This document shows positions 1 to 6,859 of a stretch of 10,691 bases of DNA, piece by piece. This DNA is from an uncultured beta proteobacterium. Its GTDB lineage: Bacteria; Pseudomonadota; Gammaproteobacteria; Burkholderiales; Burkholderiaceae. The notes beneath the pieces were generated by a model. The model had not been told where the DNA came from. It saw nothing but the letters and a program-made list of their open reading frames with translations, and searched no databases. The stretch lies in contig CAIYZI010000609.1 in assembly GCA_903930665.1 (NCBI GenBank), positions 1-10,691 on the forward strand, written 5' to 3'. Position numbers and translations under genes: made by a program. Numbering within the stretch: position 1 is the stretch's first letter; each line of letters begins with the position of its first letter.

Positions 1-1
1 G

Positions 2-93
2 CGGAGACGAGAGGATTCGAACCTCCGATCAGAGTTTTAGCCCCGATGCTCCCTTAGCAGGGGAGTGCCTTCGACCAGCTCGGCCACGTCTCC
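2..93 (-). tRNA. tRNA-Ser, anticodon GCU
   Basis: Transfer RNA for serine codons AGC and AGU. Read on the minus strand, acceptor arms GGAGACG (93-87) and CGTCTCC (9-3) pair perfectly and are followed by discriminator G at position 2. The anticodon stem is CTCCC/GGGAG around loop CTGCTAA, placing anticodon GCT at 58-56. A long variable arm follows the anticodon stem, as expected of a class II tRNA. The T arm is GGAGG/CCTCT with one G-T pair around loop TTCGAAT. The gene is cut by the window edge just after the discriminator; the next base would be C, so whether CCA is encoded cannot be seen. It lies 68 bp downstream of lysC on the same strand. I could not identify a clear promoter of its own, so processing from read-through of lysC is possible. 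Confidence 0.97.
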
Positions 94-161
94 GTACTTG
101 ATGCTTTACAACGCCCCACAGTTTAACGGATTCCCGTGACTGAGGGCTTAAATACTAACTT

Positions 162-1412
162 TTACTTCTGATCAAGCTCGAAAGCCTTATGCAGAGCGCG
201 TACAGCCAACTCCATATACTTTTCGTCGATCACAACAGAGATCTTAATTTCACTAGTAGAAATCATCAAAATGTTGATACCCTCTTCCGATAAAGTCCGG
301 AACATCTTGCTGGCGATACCGACATGCGAACGCATTCCTACGCCAACCACGGACACCTTGGAAACCTTTGGGTCCCCAGTAATCTCTTTAGCCTCAATAT
401 GGGCTTGGACGGTATTCTTTAATAAGTCCAAAGCTTTCTGATAGTCAGCGCGTGGAACCGTAAAGGTGAAATCAGTCTTACCTTCGAATGACTGATTCTG
501 AATAATGATGTCCACATCAATATTCGCATCAGCAATAGGTCCCAAGATTTGGTAGGCGATACCTGGACGATCTGGAACTCCAAGAACGGTAATCTTCGCT
601 TCATCACGCGCAAAGGCGATGCCGGAAATAACTGCGGCTTCCATAGTGCTGTCCTCTTCAAATGTAATCAATGTGCCCGACTTCATTTCGATGTCAAGGG
701 GCATCAAAGGATCTGTCAAAGAAGACAGAACCCGGGTTTTTACTTTGTACTTCCCTGCAAACTCAACAGAGCGAATTTGCAACACCTTAGAACCTAAGCT
801 GGCCATTTCCAGCATCTCTTCAAAGGTAATTTTATCTAAACGACGTGCATCTTCGCAAACGCGAGGATCAGTTGTGTAAACGCCATCAACGTCTGTATAG
901 ATCAAGCACTCATCGGCTTTCAGCGCTGCAGCCATAGCTACTGCAGAAGTGTCTGAACCACCACGACCAAGCGTAGTGATGTTTCCGTTTGGATCAACAC
1001 CTTGGAAACCCGTGACTACTACCGCCCGGCCAGCATTTAAGTCGCCTAAGATTTTTTTGTCGTCAATGCTTTTAATGCGCGCTTTGGTAAAAGCAGAGTC
1101 GGTATGCACGGTAACCTGCCAACCTGCATAACTCACAGCATCAACGCCTTCACGCAACAATGCGAGTGCCAGCAAGCCAGAACTCACCTGCTCACCTGTA
1201 GAGGCAATCTGATCTAACTCACGAGGATGTGCATCTGGATTAATGTCTTTTGCCAAGCCTAACAAGCGATTAGTTTCACCCGACATTGCTGAGGGCACAA
1301 CCACCACTTGGTGGCCAGCACGCATCCATTTAGCTACGCGCTTGGCGACATTCTGAATGCGCTCAACAGAGCCCATTGAGGTGCCACCATATTTATGAAC
1401 GATAAGAGCCAT
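162..1412 (-). CDS. lysC: Aspartate kinase, LysC type (monofunctional)
   Basis: Phosphorylates L-aspartate with ATP to 4-phosphoaspartate, the entry step to lysine, threonine, methionine and diaminopimelate. The protein has 416 residues, close to the roughly 420 of monofunctional LysC. The kinase domain shows KYGGTS (residues 7-12), the GRGGSDTSA nucleotide loop (149-157) and TDVDGVYTTDP (173-183). Two ACT regulatory domains fill the part from about residue 260 to the end, the first containing KITVLGVPDRPG. There is no homoserine dehydrogenase domain. The ATG at 1412 is preceded by a weak GACGG five bases upstream. An internal in-frame ATG at residue 257 with a good ribosome-binding site suggests a separate beta subunit (separate entry). 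lysC lies 74 bp downstream of tilS on the same strand. Feedback inhibition by lysine and/or threonine is usual for this class; which applies cannot be read from the sequence. Confidence 0.97.
   Translation of the reverse strand: MALIVHKYGGTSMGSVERIQNVAKRVAKWMRAGHQVVVVPSAMSGETNRLLGLAKDINPDAHPRELDQIASTGEQVSSGLLALALLREGVDAVSYAGWQVTVHTDSAFTKARIKSIDDKKILGDLNAGRAVVVTGFQGVDPNGNITTLGRGGSDTSAVAMAAALKADECLIYTDVDGVYTTDPRVCEDARRLDKITFEEMLEMASLGSKVLQIRSVEFAGKYKVKTRVLSSLTDPLMPLDIEMKSGTLITFEEDSTMEAAVISGIAFARDEAKITVLGVPDRPGIAYQILGPIADANIDVDIIIQNQSFEGKTDFTFTVPRADYQKALDLLKNTVQAHIEAKEITGDPKVSKVSVVGVGMRSHVGIASKMFRTLSEEGINILMISTSEIKISVVIDEKYMELAVRALHKAFELDQK
642..657 (-). promoter_or_regulatory. Internal Shine-Dalgarno and ATG in lysC (putative beta-subunit start)
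   Basis: On the minus strand AGAGGA (657-652) is followed after 7 bases by an in-frame ATG (644-642), codon 257 of lysC. This motif is stronger than the one before the main lysC start. Translation from here to the lysC stop (162) would give about 160 residues containing only the ACT domains, beginning MEAAVISG. In Corynebacterium glutamicum and Bacillus subtilis LysC, an in-frame internal start at the equivalent place makes the beta subunit of an alpha2beta2 enzyme. Use of this start here is inferred from motif, spacing and position. Confidence 0.55.
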
Positions 1413-1428
1413 AAAAACCGTCTATTTA

Positions 1429-1447
1429 TTGGGAATAACAATCCCAA
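1429..1447 (-). repeat. Small inverted repeat in the lysC leader
   Basis: TTGGGA (1429-1434) and TCCCAA (1442-1447) are perfect 6-bp inverted repeats around a 7-base spacer, ending 17 bases before the lysC ATG. In RNA this would be a short hairpin near the ribosome-binding region; as DNA it could be a small operator. No run of T follows, so it is not a convincing terminator. The leader is far too short for a lysine riboswitch. Confidence 0.3.
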
Positions 1448-1464
1448 GGGTCTAAAAAGGGCTT

Positions 1465-1470
1465 ATTTTA
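1465..1470 (-). promoter_or_regulatory. Possible -10 element of lysC
   Basis: The minus strand reads TAAAAT in the 74-bp gap between tilS and lysC, matching TATAAT at five of six positions. Transcription would start near 1458 and give a leader of about 45 bases. I see no good -35 hexamer at 16-18 bp, so the promoter is weakly supported. lysC may also be reached by read-through from the upstream operon, since no terminator is visible after tilS. Confidence 0.3.
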
Positions 1471-1486
1471 CAGGGTTTTGAACAGA

Positions 1487-2833
1487 TTAAAACTTCTCAG
1501 ACCACTCAGGCCAAACGCGCTTCCCAGAAAGCTGCAAATGCGGGTAACTCACACCTACCCCAGCGACTGCAACTAACTCGCCCCGTATATACAACAAGGG
1601 TGCCTGCCGATCCCAAGGGGGCACATCATGCTCTTGAAAAAGGTTTTTGAGGGTCTTGCGGGGACCATTAAGCTTGTCTTGCAGTTTCTCTGAACCCTGA
1701 CGCTCTCTAAACTCAATCGCGCCCTCTTGCTGAGCCTGCTTTACCCATGCTGCAGAAATTCCAGCCTTCTTGCTGGAAATGGCAATAGCTTTAAATACCC
1801 ATCTACCGCCATAAGCAATATCAGCATGGGGGCTCTTAAAGATTTGTAAGCGATCACGCCAAAGCCGAATACACGCACCATCATGCTGCCACTCCAATTG
1901 AGCATCAGCGCGTACCTTTTCCAAATCTTGCCACCAGGACACCAGACGTTCTTGAGAAGGCATTGCAAGCGCATTGATTTTTAGCCAAAACCTTAAAAGA
2001 TTATTGGCGGCAGAGAGATCCTTTTTAGCGAGGTCTTTGAGAAGATCCACTTTCAAGAGATCACCATGAATAATCTTTTTGCCATCTTGCTCTGCCAAGC
2101 GATCTAACAAGCCTTGTGCCTCACCAAGTAAATTCGCACTACGCGCTAAATTGGCAATCGCTTCTGGCTGAATTTTTGCTAATCTCGGAATCACTTGTTT
2201 GCGCACCGCATTGCGGCGATAACTCATATCTTGATTGCTTGGGTCTTCAATCCACTTAAGCTTATGCACTTTTGCATAAGCCTCTAATTGCACCCTACTT
2301 TGATCAAGAAGCGGCCTCCAGAGGGTAATCTCATCACCCTCCGAAGAGAGTACCCTTTGCTCAGGCATGCCAGATAAGCCAGCCACACCAGCACCCCGTA
2401 AGAGCTGCAAAAGAATCGTCTCAGCTTGATCGTTTTGATGATGTGCCAGCAAAAGATTTTGGATGCCGTGGTAGGCGCATAGATCTGCCAAGGCTTCATA
2501 GCGTCCCACTCTTGCTCTAGCCTCAACATTACCTTGATCGCCGTCTTTCACTAAATGCAAAAGACGAAAATCAAAATGTACACGGTATTTTTTAGCAAGC
2601 TTCTCACAAAATACCAACCATTCATCAGCGGGTTTTTGCAAGCCGTGATGAATATGAAATACCCAGATCTCTGGGGATTTCTCTAAAGAGTCTTTTATAG
2701 AATTTTTAGATTGCGCTTGATACGACTTGCAAACTTGATCGAGCAAGACAACCGAATCGAGTCCACCACTTAAGGCAACTGCGATTCGCTTGCTTGTCTT
2801 AAGACTTGCTTTCGATTTCCTTGAACTTGCCAT
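1487..2833 (-). CDS. tilS: tRNA(Ile)-lysidine synthetase TilS
   Basis: Converts cytidine 34 of the CAU-anticodon isoleucine tRNA to lysidine with ATP and lysine, so the tRNA reads AUA and is charged with isoleucine. It is normally essential. Of 448 residues (E. coli has about 432), the N-terminal PP-loop ATPase shows SGGLDS at 22-27, FHIHHGLQ, and LLLAHHQNDQAETILLQ, followed by WIEDPSNQDMSYRRNAVR, which is typical of the family. The C-terminal TilS domain is visible from about residue 398 (LFQEHDVPPWDR, then LLYIRGELVAVAGVGV). The first 14 or so residues are a basic, serine-rich tail before the fold. The ATG at 2833 lies 35 bp inside the end of accA in another frame, which suggests translational coupling. 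No later ATG would retain the PP-loop. Confidence 0.96.
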   Translation of the reverse strand: MASSRKSKASLKTSKRIAVALSGGLDSVVLLDQVCKSYQAQSKNSIKDSLEKSPEIWVFHIHHGLQKPADEWLVFCEKLAKKYRVHFDFRLLHLVKDGDQGNVEARARVGRYEALADLCAYHGIQNLLLAHHQNDQAETILLQLLRGAGVAGLSGMPEQRVLSSEGDEITLWRPLLDQSRVQLEAYAKVHKLKWIEDPSNQDMSYRRNAVRKQVIPRLAKIQPEAIANLARSANLLGEAQGLLDRLAEQDGKKIIHGDLLKVDLLKDLAKKDLSAANNLLRFWLKINALAMPSQERLVSWWQDLEKVRADAQLEWQHDGACIRLWRDRLQIFKSPHADIAYGGRWVFKAIAISSKKAGISAAWVKQAQQEGAIEFRERQGSEKLQDKLNGPRKTLKNLFQEHDVPPWDRQAPLLYIRGELVAVAGVGVSYPHLQLSGKRVWPEWSEKF

Positions 2834-3770
2834 AACTCATTAAGCGCTCATGACGACGCTCGAGAAGAGCGTTTTCTTTCATGTCATCAAAAGTTTTTAA
2901 AGATTCTGCCAACGCTTTATGCATGTTGGTCATCATGGTTTGATAATCGCGATGCGCGCCACCAGTAGGCTCTGGAACGATCTTATCGATCAAACCTAAA
3001 GTCTTGATGCGCTGCGCCGTTAAACCCAATTGCTCAGCCGCTTCAGAAGCCTTCTCAGCAGTTTTCCACAAGATGGAGGCACAACCTTCTGGAGAGATGA
3101 CTGAGTAAGTAGAGTTTTGCAACATCAACACCACATCACCCATCGCAATTGCCAAGGCACCGCCTGAACCACCCTCACCAATAATGGTGGCAATGATAGG
3201 CACACGCAGTTCTGCTTGTACATACAGGTTGCGCCCAATCGCCTCAGATTGATTACGCTCTTCCGCATCAATTCCCGGAAAGGCACCAGGAGTATCTACA
3301 AAAGTAAATACCGGGATGCCAAACTTTTCAGCCAAACGCATTAAACGCATAGCCTTGCGATAGCCCTCAGGACGACTCATGCCAAAGTTACGTAAAGCGC
3401 GCTCTTTGGTATCGCGCCCTTTTTGGTGACCGATCACCATGCAAGCTTTTCCATCAAAGCGCGCTAAGCCACCAATGATGGATAGATCATCTGCAAAATT
3501 ACGGTCGCCATGCAACTCGTGAAAGTCCGTAAACAAGGCATTTACATAATCCAGAGTGTAAGGACGCTGCGGATGACGAGCAACTTGAGATACCTGCCAA
3601 GGACTTAAGTTGGCATAAACATCTTTAGTGAGTTGCTGACTCTTTTCAGTAAGCGTTTTGATCTCATCAGAAATATCTACTGATGATTCATCTTGTACAA
3701 ATTGGAGCTCTTCAATCTTCGACTCTAATTCGGCGATTGACTGCTCAAAATCCAGGAAAGTCGTTTTCAT
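2799..3770 (-). CDS. accA: Acetyl-CoA carboxylase carboxyltransferase subunit alpha
   Basis: With AccD it forms the carboxyltransferase that moves CO2 from carboxybiotin on AccB to acetyl-CoA, giving malonyl-CoA for fatty acid synthesis in the cytoplasm. The 323 residues match the usual length of about 319. The N-terminal 50 residues are charged and helical, as in the family. The crotonase-like core follows, with FHELHGDRNFADD (83-95), DTPGAFPG (159-166), the glycine-rich oxyanion-hole segment GEGGSGGALAIAMGD (198-212) and SPEGCASILW (226-235). accD is not in the window, which is common. The ATG lies 9 bp after the alkA stop and the 3' end overlaps tilS by 35 bp. A promoter-like element overlapping the alkA stop may give accA its own start (separate entry). 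Confidence 0.98.
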   Translation of the reverse strand: MKTTFLDFEQSIAELESKIEELQFVQDESSVDISDEIKTLTEKSQQLTKDVYANLSPWQVSQVARHPQRPYTLDYVNALFTDFHELHGDRNFADDLSIIGGLARFDGKACMVIGHQKGRDTKERALRNFGMSRPEGYRKAMRLMRLAEKFGIPVFTFVDTPGAFPGIDAEERNQSEAIGRNLYVQAELRVPIIATIIGEGGSGGALAIAMGDVVLMLQNSTYSVISPEGCASILWKTAEKASEAAEQLGLTAQRIKTLGLIDKIVPEPTGGAHRDYQTMMTNMHKALAESLKTFDDMKENALLERRHERLMSYGKFKEIESKS

Positions 3771-3776
3771 AGCTTG

Positions 3777-3805
3777 ATTTTAGTATTCAACGGGAACGGG
3801 GTCGA
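3777..3805 (-). promoter_or_regulatory. Putative accA promoter, possibly leaderless
   Basis: Minus strand: TCGACC (3805-3800, four of six matches to TTGACA), a 17-bp spacer, then TAAAAT (3782-3777, five of six matches to TATAAT) that covers the alkA stop codon. Six bases later comes the accA ATG (3770), so the expected start of transcription falls on or beside the A of the start codon. There is no clear Shine-Dalgarno in the 9-bp gap, which fits a leaderless mRNA. The same geometry recurs before cysE. This is inference from consensus and spacing only. Confidence 0.4.
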
Positions 3806-4436
3806 TACTTCTCCACATATACCAGGTTGCAACCGTACGCCACGGGGCCCAATTAGCACTCACTTCGCGTGCTTCATGGCGGCTAACAGGCTCTCCACTG
3901 AAATAATTGAGGGAAATAGCCTTAATGAGCCCCACATCATCCAAAGGCAGGATATTAGGTCTCACCATATTAAAAATCAGGAACATTTCGGCTGTCCATC
4001 GGCCAATACCCCGAATTTCACATAATTCCTTAATTACAGCCTCATCCTCCATGTCCTTCCATTGGTTGGCATGCAGACGCCCTGAATCAAAATGATCGGC
4101 TAAATCGCGGATATATTCCACTTTTCTGCCAGAAAGACCAGCAGCACGCAGTTCTTCCACAGTCAAGGCAAGGATATTTTTGGCGCTAACCTTCTTTTTT
4201 GCCACCAAGAGGACTTTATTCCAGACGGATTGCGCTGCCGCAACCGAAATTTGCTGACCAACGATTGCTCTGGCCAAGGTTGTAAAAGCATCACCTTTGG
4301 TCATCAAAAAACCAGAGCCGTATTTAGGGATAATTTTTCGCATAATGCGATCTTGCTTCATCAGCTCGGCGCAAGCCTGCTCCCAATATTCTGGAGCCAC
4401 TTCTTCTAAGATCGAAAGTTCTTTGATGCCACCCAC
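3780..4436 (-). CDS. alkA: DNA-3-methyladenine glycosylase II (AlkA-like, HhH-GPD family)
   Basis: Removes alkylated purines such as 3-methyladenine from DNA, starting base excision repair. The 218 residues form a compact HhH-GPD fold: AIVGQQISVAAAQSVW (58-72) is a family signature, the helix-hairpin-helix is EIRGIGRWTAEMFLIF (140-155), and PLDDVGL (164-170) carries the expected catalytic aspartate, D167. There is no C-terminal cysteine cluster for [4Fe-4S], which argues against Nth or MutY. E. coli AlkA is longer (282 residues) because of an N-terminal domain absent here. The start is a GTG whose G is the last base of the cysS TAG stop, with AGAG a few bases upstream; the first ATG would be residue 26 and would trim the fold's beginning. 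No Ada-type alkylation regulator is visible. Its substrate range cannot be told from sequence. Confidence 0.9.
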   Translation of the reverse strand: MGGIKELSILEEVAPEYWEQACAELMKQDRIMRKIIPKYGSGFLMTKGDAFTTLARAIVGQQISVAAAQSVWNKVLLVAKKKVSAKNILALTVEELRAAGLSGRKVEYIRDLADHFDSGRLHANQWKDMEDEAVIKELCEIRGIGRWTAEMFLIFNMVRPNILPLDDVGLIKAISLNYFSGEPVSRHEAREVSANWAPWRTVATWYMWRSIDPVPVEY

Positions 4437-5857
4437 TACGCTCTACGCCATTCTGTAATGCCACCGGGTTTATCTTCCAAAACAATACCCTGCTCTAACA
4501 ACATCTTACGAATCTGATCAGCCTGCGCAAAGTCTTTTGCCTGCTTAGCAGCTACACGGGCAGCAATCTGTTCATCAATCTGAGTTGGACTTAGACCATC
4601 TTGCTCTTTGGTGCCAGACTGCAAAAATTGCGTAGGATCTCTTTGCAAGAAATTTAATGCTGCCCCCAGCCCTCTAAGGGTGCTTGCCAAAGTTTGCTTC
4701 TCAACACCCTGAGCCCGATTGACTTCGCTTGCCAAATCAAATAAGACTGCTATTGCTTCAGGCGTATTGAAATCATCATTCATCGCCTCAGCAAAGCGCT
4801 TGGCCCATAGATTATGAGAATCCATTGGAGCATCACCAATATTCGTCACTTGCGCCAAGGCCGTATAGAGACGGGCTAAACCAGAACGAGATTCTTCTAA
4901 CTGAGCATCGCTGTAATTGATGGGACTACGGTAATGCGCACGTAGCATAAAGAAACGCAAGACTTCTGGATCAAAACTTTTAAGCACATCCCGAATCAAG
5001 AAAAAGTTACCCAAAGATTTGGACATCTTCTCTTCATTTACACGGATATGGCCGTTATGCATCCAGTAATTTACAAATGGTGCATCGTCAGGTCCACGAT
5101 CCTTGCCGTATAAAGCGCCTTCACTTTGCGCGATTTCATTTTCGTGGTGCGGAAACTGTAAATCCGCGCCCCCACCATGAATATCAAAATGATCGCCAAG
5201 CAAATCACAGGACATAGCAGAACATTCAATATGCCAGCCAGGACGTCCTTCACCCCAAGGGGAGCTCCAGCGAGTATCGACAGGCTCTTCAGGTTTAGCA
5301 CTCTTCCAAAGAACAAAGTCTAATGGATCACGCTTGCCACCACTTACGGCAACCCGTTCACCAGCATTTAATTCATCAAGGGTTTTTCCAGAGAGCTTGC
5401 CGTATTGCGGAAACAAGCGCACCGCAAAATTCACATCACCGTCCTCACCCTGATAAGCCAGCTCATTTTCAATCAAGCGGCCAATGATGCCTTGCATTTG
5501 GGCAATGAAATCCGTGGCGCGAGGCTCTTGATCTGGGTGTATTAAACCCAACTCATCTGAATCAGTATGCATGGCATCAATAAAGCGCTGAGTTAAAGCC
5601 GCAATAGGCTCACCATTCTCAACGGCCCGATTAATAATTTTGTCGTCAATGTCAGTAATATTTCTGACATAAAGCACCTCATAGCCGCTGGCTCGCAACC
5701 ACCGAACCACCATATCAAAGACGATCATGACACGGGCATGACCAATATGACAAAAGTCATAAACCGTCATGCCGCAGACATACACCTTCACCTTACCCGG
5801 AACAATGGGCTTGAAAACCTGTTTTGAACGACTAAGAGTGTTATAGATTTGCAACAT
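4436..5857 (-). CDS. cysS: Cysteinyl-tRNA synthetase
   Basis: Charges tRNA-Cys with cysteine in an ATP-dependent reaction; class I synthetase, cytoplasmic and essential. From the ATG at 5857 the protein has 473 residues (E. coli 461). HIGH lies at 37-40 (CHIGHAR) and KMSKS at 277-281. The zinc ligands known from E. coli align as C28, C212, H237 and E241, in VCGMTVYD, WHIECSAMS and FPHHENEIAQSE. A C-terminal DALR-type helical domain and a small tail follow. The frame extends 7 codons upstream to a TTG at 5878, but the family typically begins MLQIYNTLSR, so I prefer 5857. It is first in the cysS-alkA-accA-tilS run, and its TAG stop shares one base with the alkA GTG start. It diverges from the TPR lipoprotein gene. 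Confidence 0.97.
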   Translation of the reverse strand: MLQIYNTLSRSKQVFKPIVPGKVKVYVCGMTVYDFCHIGHARVMIVFDMVVRWLRASGYEVLYVRNITDIDDKIINRAVENGEPIAALTQRFIDAMHTDSDELGLIHPDQEPRATDFIAQMQGIIGRLIENELAYQGEDGDVNFAVRLFPQYGKLSGKTLDELNAGERVAVSGGKRDPLDFVLWKSAKPEEPVDTRWSSPWGEGRPGWHIECSAMSCDLLGDHFDIHGGGADLQFPHHENEIAQSEGALYGKDRGPDDAPFVNYWMHNGHIRVNEEKMSKSLGNFFLIRDVLKSFDPEVLRFFMLRAHYRSPINYSDAQLEESRSGLARLYTALAQVTNIGDAPMDSHNLWAKRFAEAMNDDFNTPEAIAVLFDLASEVNRAQGVEKQTLASTLRGLGAALNFLQRDPTQFLQSGTKEQDGLSPTQIDEQIAARVAAKQAKDFAQADQIRKMLLEQGIVLEDKPGGITEWRRA

Positions 5858-5894
5858 AGGACCGTAAAGAAGGGGCAAGTAACGCTAATTTGTT

Positions 5895-5911
5895 AGACTG
5901 AGCGCTGAGTA
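5895..5911. repeat. Imperfect palindrome in the cysS/TPR divergent region
   Basis: ACTGAGCGCTGAGT (5897-5910) is a 14-bp near-palindrome centred on AGCGCT; only the two bases flanking the core break the symmetry. It sits in the 60-bp gap between divergent starts (5857 and 5918), where promoters for both genes must lie. I cannot assign clear -35/-10 pairs to either side. It could be a small operator or chance. Confidence 0.25.
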
Positions 5912-5917
5912 TATCGA

Positions 5918-6859
5918 ATGAGCCAGTTTTATCCCCTTCCCTTTATGTCTTTTACACCCTCAACACAGCGTTCCTTCCTATTTGAGGCCTCAGGCTTTTT
6001 AGCCGCCTTGTTTCTGCTGTCAGGCTGCAGCACTCCTGCTCAGCAGCGCTATGACCGGGAAATAACGACTTTAAATACCCAGGAAGCCCAAAATTCAGAG
6101 AAGGCAGCCCAGCCCTATTTAGGCGGTTACAGCGCTACCGAACCACCTCGGCTCTCCGCTGATTTGGGATATGACCCATTAAGTCCGGGATTATCCGATT
6201 CTGTAGCAGTGCCTTTTTTATCTTTTTTGATTATTGAACCGGATCCCGTTACCAAAAATGCGATTCCATCAGATATCGAAAAGCTTATTAAGGCTCGTAA
6301 ATATCCTGAAGCAATAGATTTGATCGACAAGCAGCTCAAAAAGACGCCTGGTAACGTTCAGATTCGCTTTGTGAAGGCACGCCTCCAAATTGAGATGCGC
6401 CAGTTTGATCAGGCTAAAAAGACCTTAATTGAAATCACCCAGCAATTTCCTGAATTGCCAGAGCCTTACAACAACTTAGCGGCTTTAGCTGCAAACCAAG
6501 GTAATTGGATTGAGGCACGGGATTATTTAGAGCTAGCCCTCAAACTCAGGCCTACCTATGCAGTAGCCTCAGCAAACCTTGGCGAGATCTACATTCGCTT
6601 AGGTGCTCAGGCTTATGAAGACGCCGCTAAAGATGCTCTGCTAAACCAACGTCAATATTCCAATCGCGCCAAAGCTTTGCTAGAAATCCTAAAGCCCCCT
6701 GCTAAAAGGCCAGCGAACCCGAGAACCTCATTCACCTCTGCTGCCCCCGCGACCCCAACTAGTCCTGCTGTAGATAACACTACACAAAATACGAGTTCAT
6801 CCACTAACCCTCAAGAAAGTAGACCAAATAATGGCGAAAGTACTCCTAAAAACCAATAA
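5918..6859 (+). CDS. TPR-repeat lipoprotein of unknown function
   Basis: The N-terminus has one arginine (R18), a hydrophobic stretch and the lipobox LSGC with lipidated cysteine at residue 37. Serine at +2 predicts outer-membrane sorting by the Lol rule. Residues 40-115 are polar with no recognised fold. About three to four tetratricopeptide-like repeats follow from 117 to about 235; the clearest runs YNNLAALAANQGNWIEARDYLELALKLRPT. The last 55 residues are rich in proline, serine, threonine and asparagine and look disordered. TPR proteins usually hold partners; related small lipoproteins assist secretion or envelope assembly, but I cannot name the partner. Start choice: ATG 5918 has GAG 8 bases upstream; an ATG at 5945 would also keep the signal and gives a shorter, more usual n-region. 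The end overlaps ppiB by 29 bp. Confidence 0.85.
   Translation: MSQFYPLPFMSFTPSTQRSFLFEASGFLAALFLLSGCSTPAQQRYDREITTLNTQEAQNSEKAAQPYLGGYSATEPPRLSADLGYDPLSPGLSDSVAVPFLSFLIIEPDPVTKNAIPSDIEKLIKARKYPEAIDLIDKQLKKTPGNVQIRFVKARLQIEMRQFDQAKKTLIEITQQFPELPEPYNNLAALAANQGNWIEARDYLELALKLRPTYAVASANLGEIYIRLGAQAYEDAAKDALLNQRQYSNRAKALLEILKPPAKRPANPRTSFTSAAPATPTSPAVDNTTQNTSSSTNPQESRPNNGESTPKNQ

Noticed and set aside
549..1131. Open frames of 60-86 codons on the plus strand opposite lysC
   Set aside because: They lie wholly inside a well-supported conserved gene, have no recognisable domains or ribosome-binding sites, and look like antisense shadows.
1413..1486. Lysine riboswitch before lysC
   Set aside because: The gap is only 74 bp and lacks the multi-helix core; a lysine riboswitch needs well over 150 bases.
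1471..1486. Terminator after tilS
   Set aside because: No stem with a following T run can be drawn here.
3774..4095. Plus-strand open frames opposite the alkA 3' half
   Set aside because: They overlap the HhH-GPD motif of alkA on the other strand and encode no recognisable protein.
3780..4436. Endonuclease III or MutY instead of AlkA
   Set aside because: No C-terminal four-cysteine iron-sulfur loop, and the QQISVAAAQSVW and PLDDVGL motifs fit the AlkA branch.
5858..5878. Seven-codon upstream extension of cysS to a TTG
   Set aside because: The family start MLQIYNTL matches the ATG at 5857; the TTG has no supporting ribosome-binding site.
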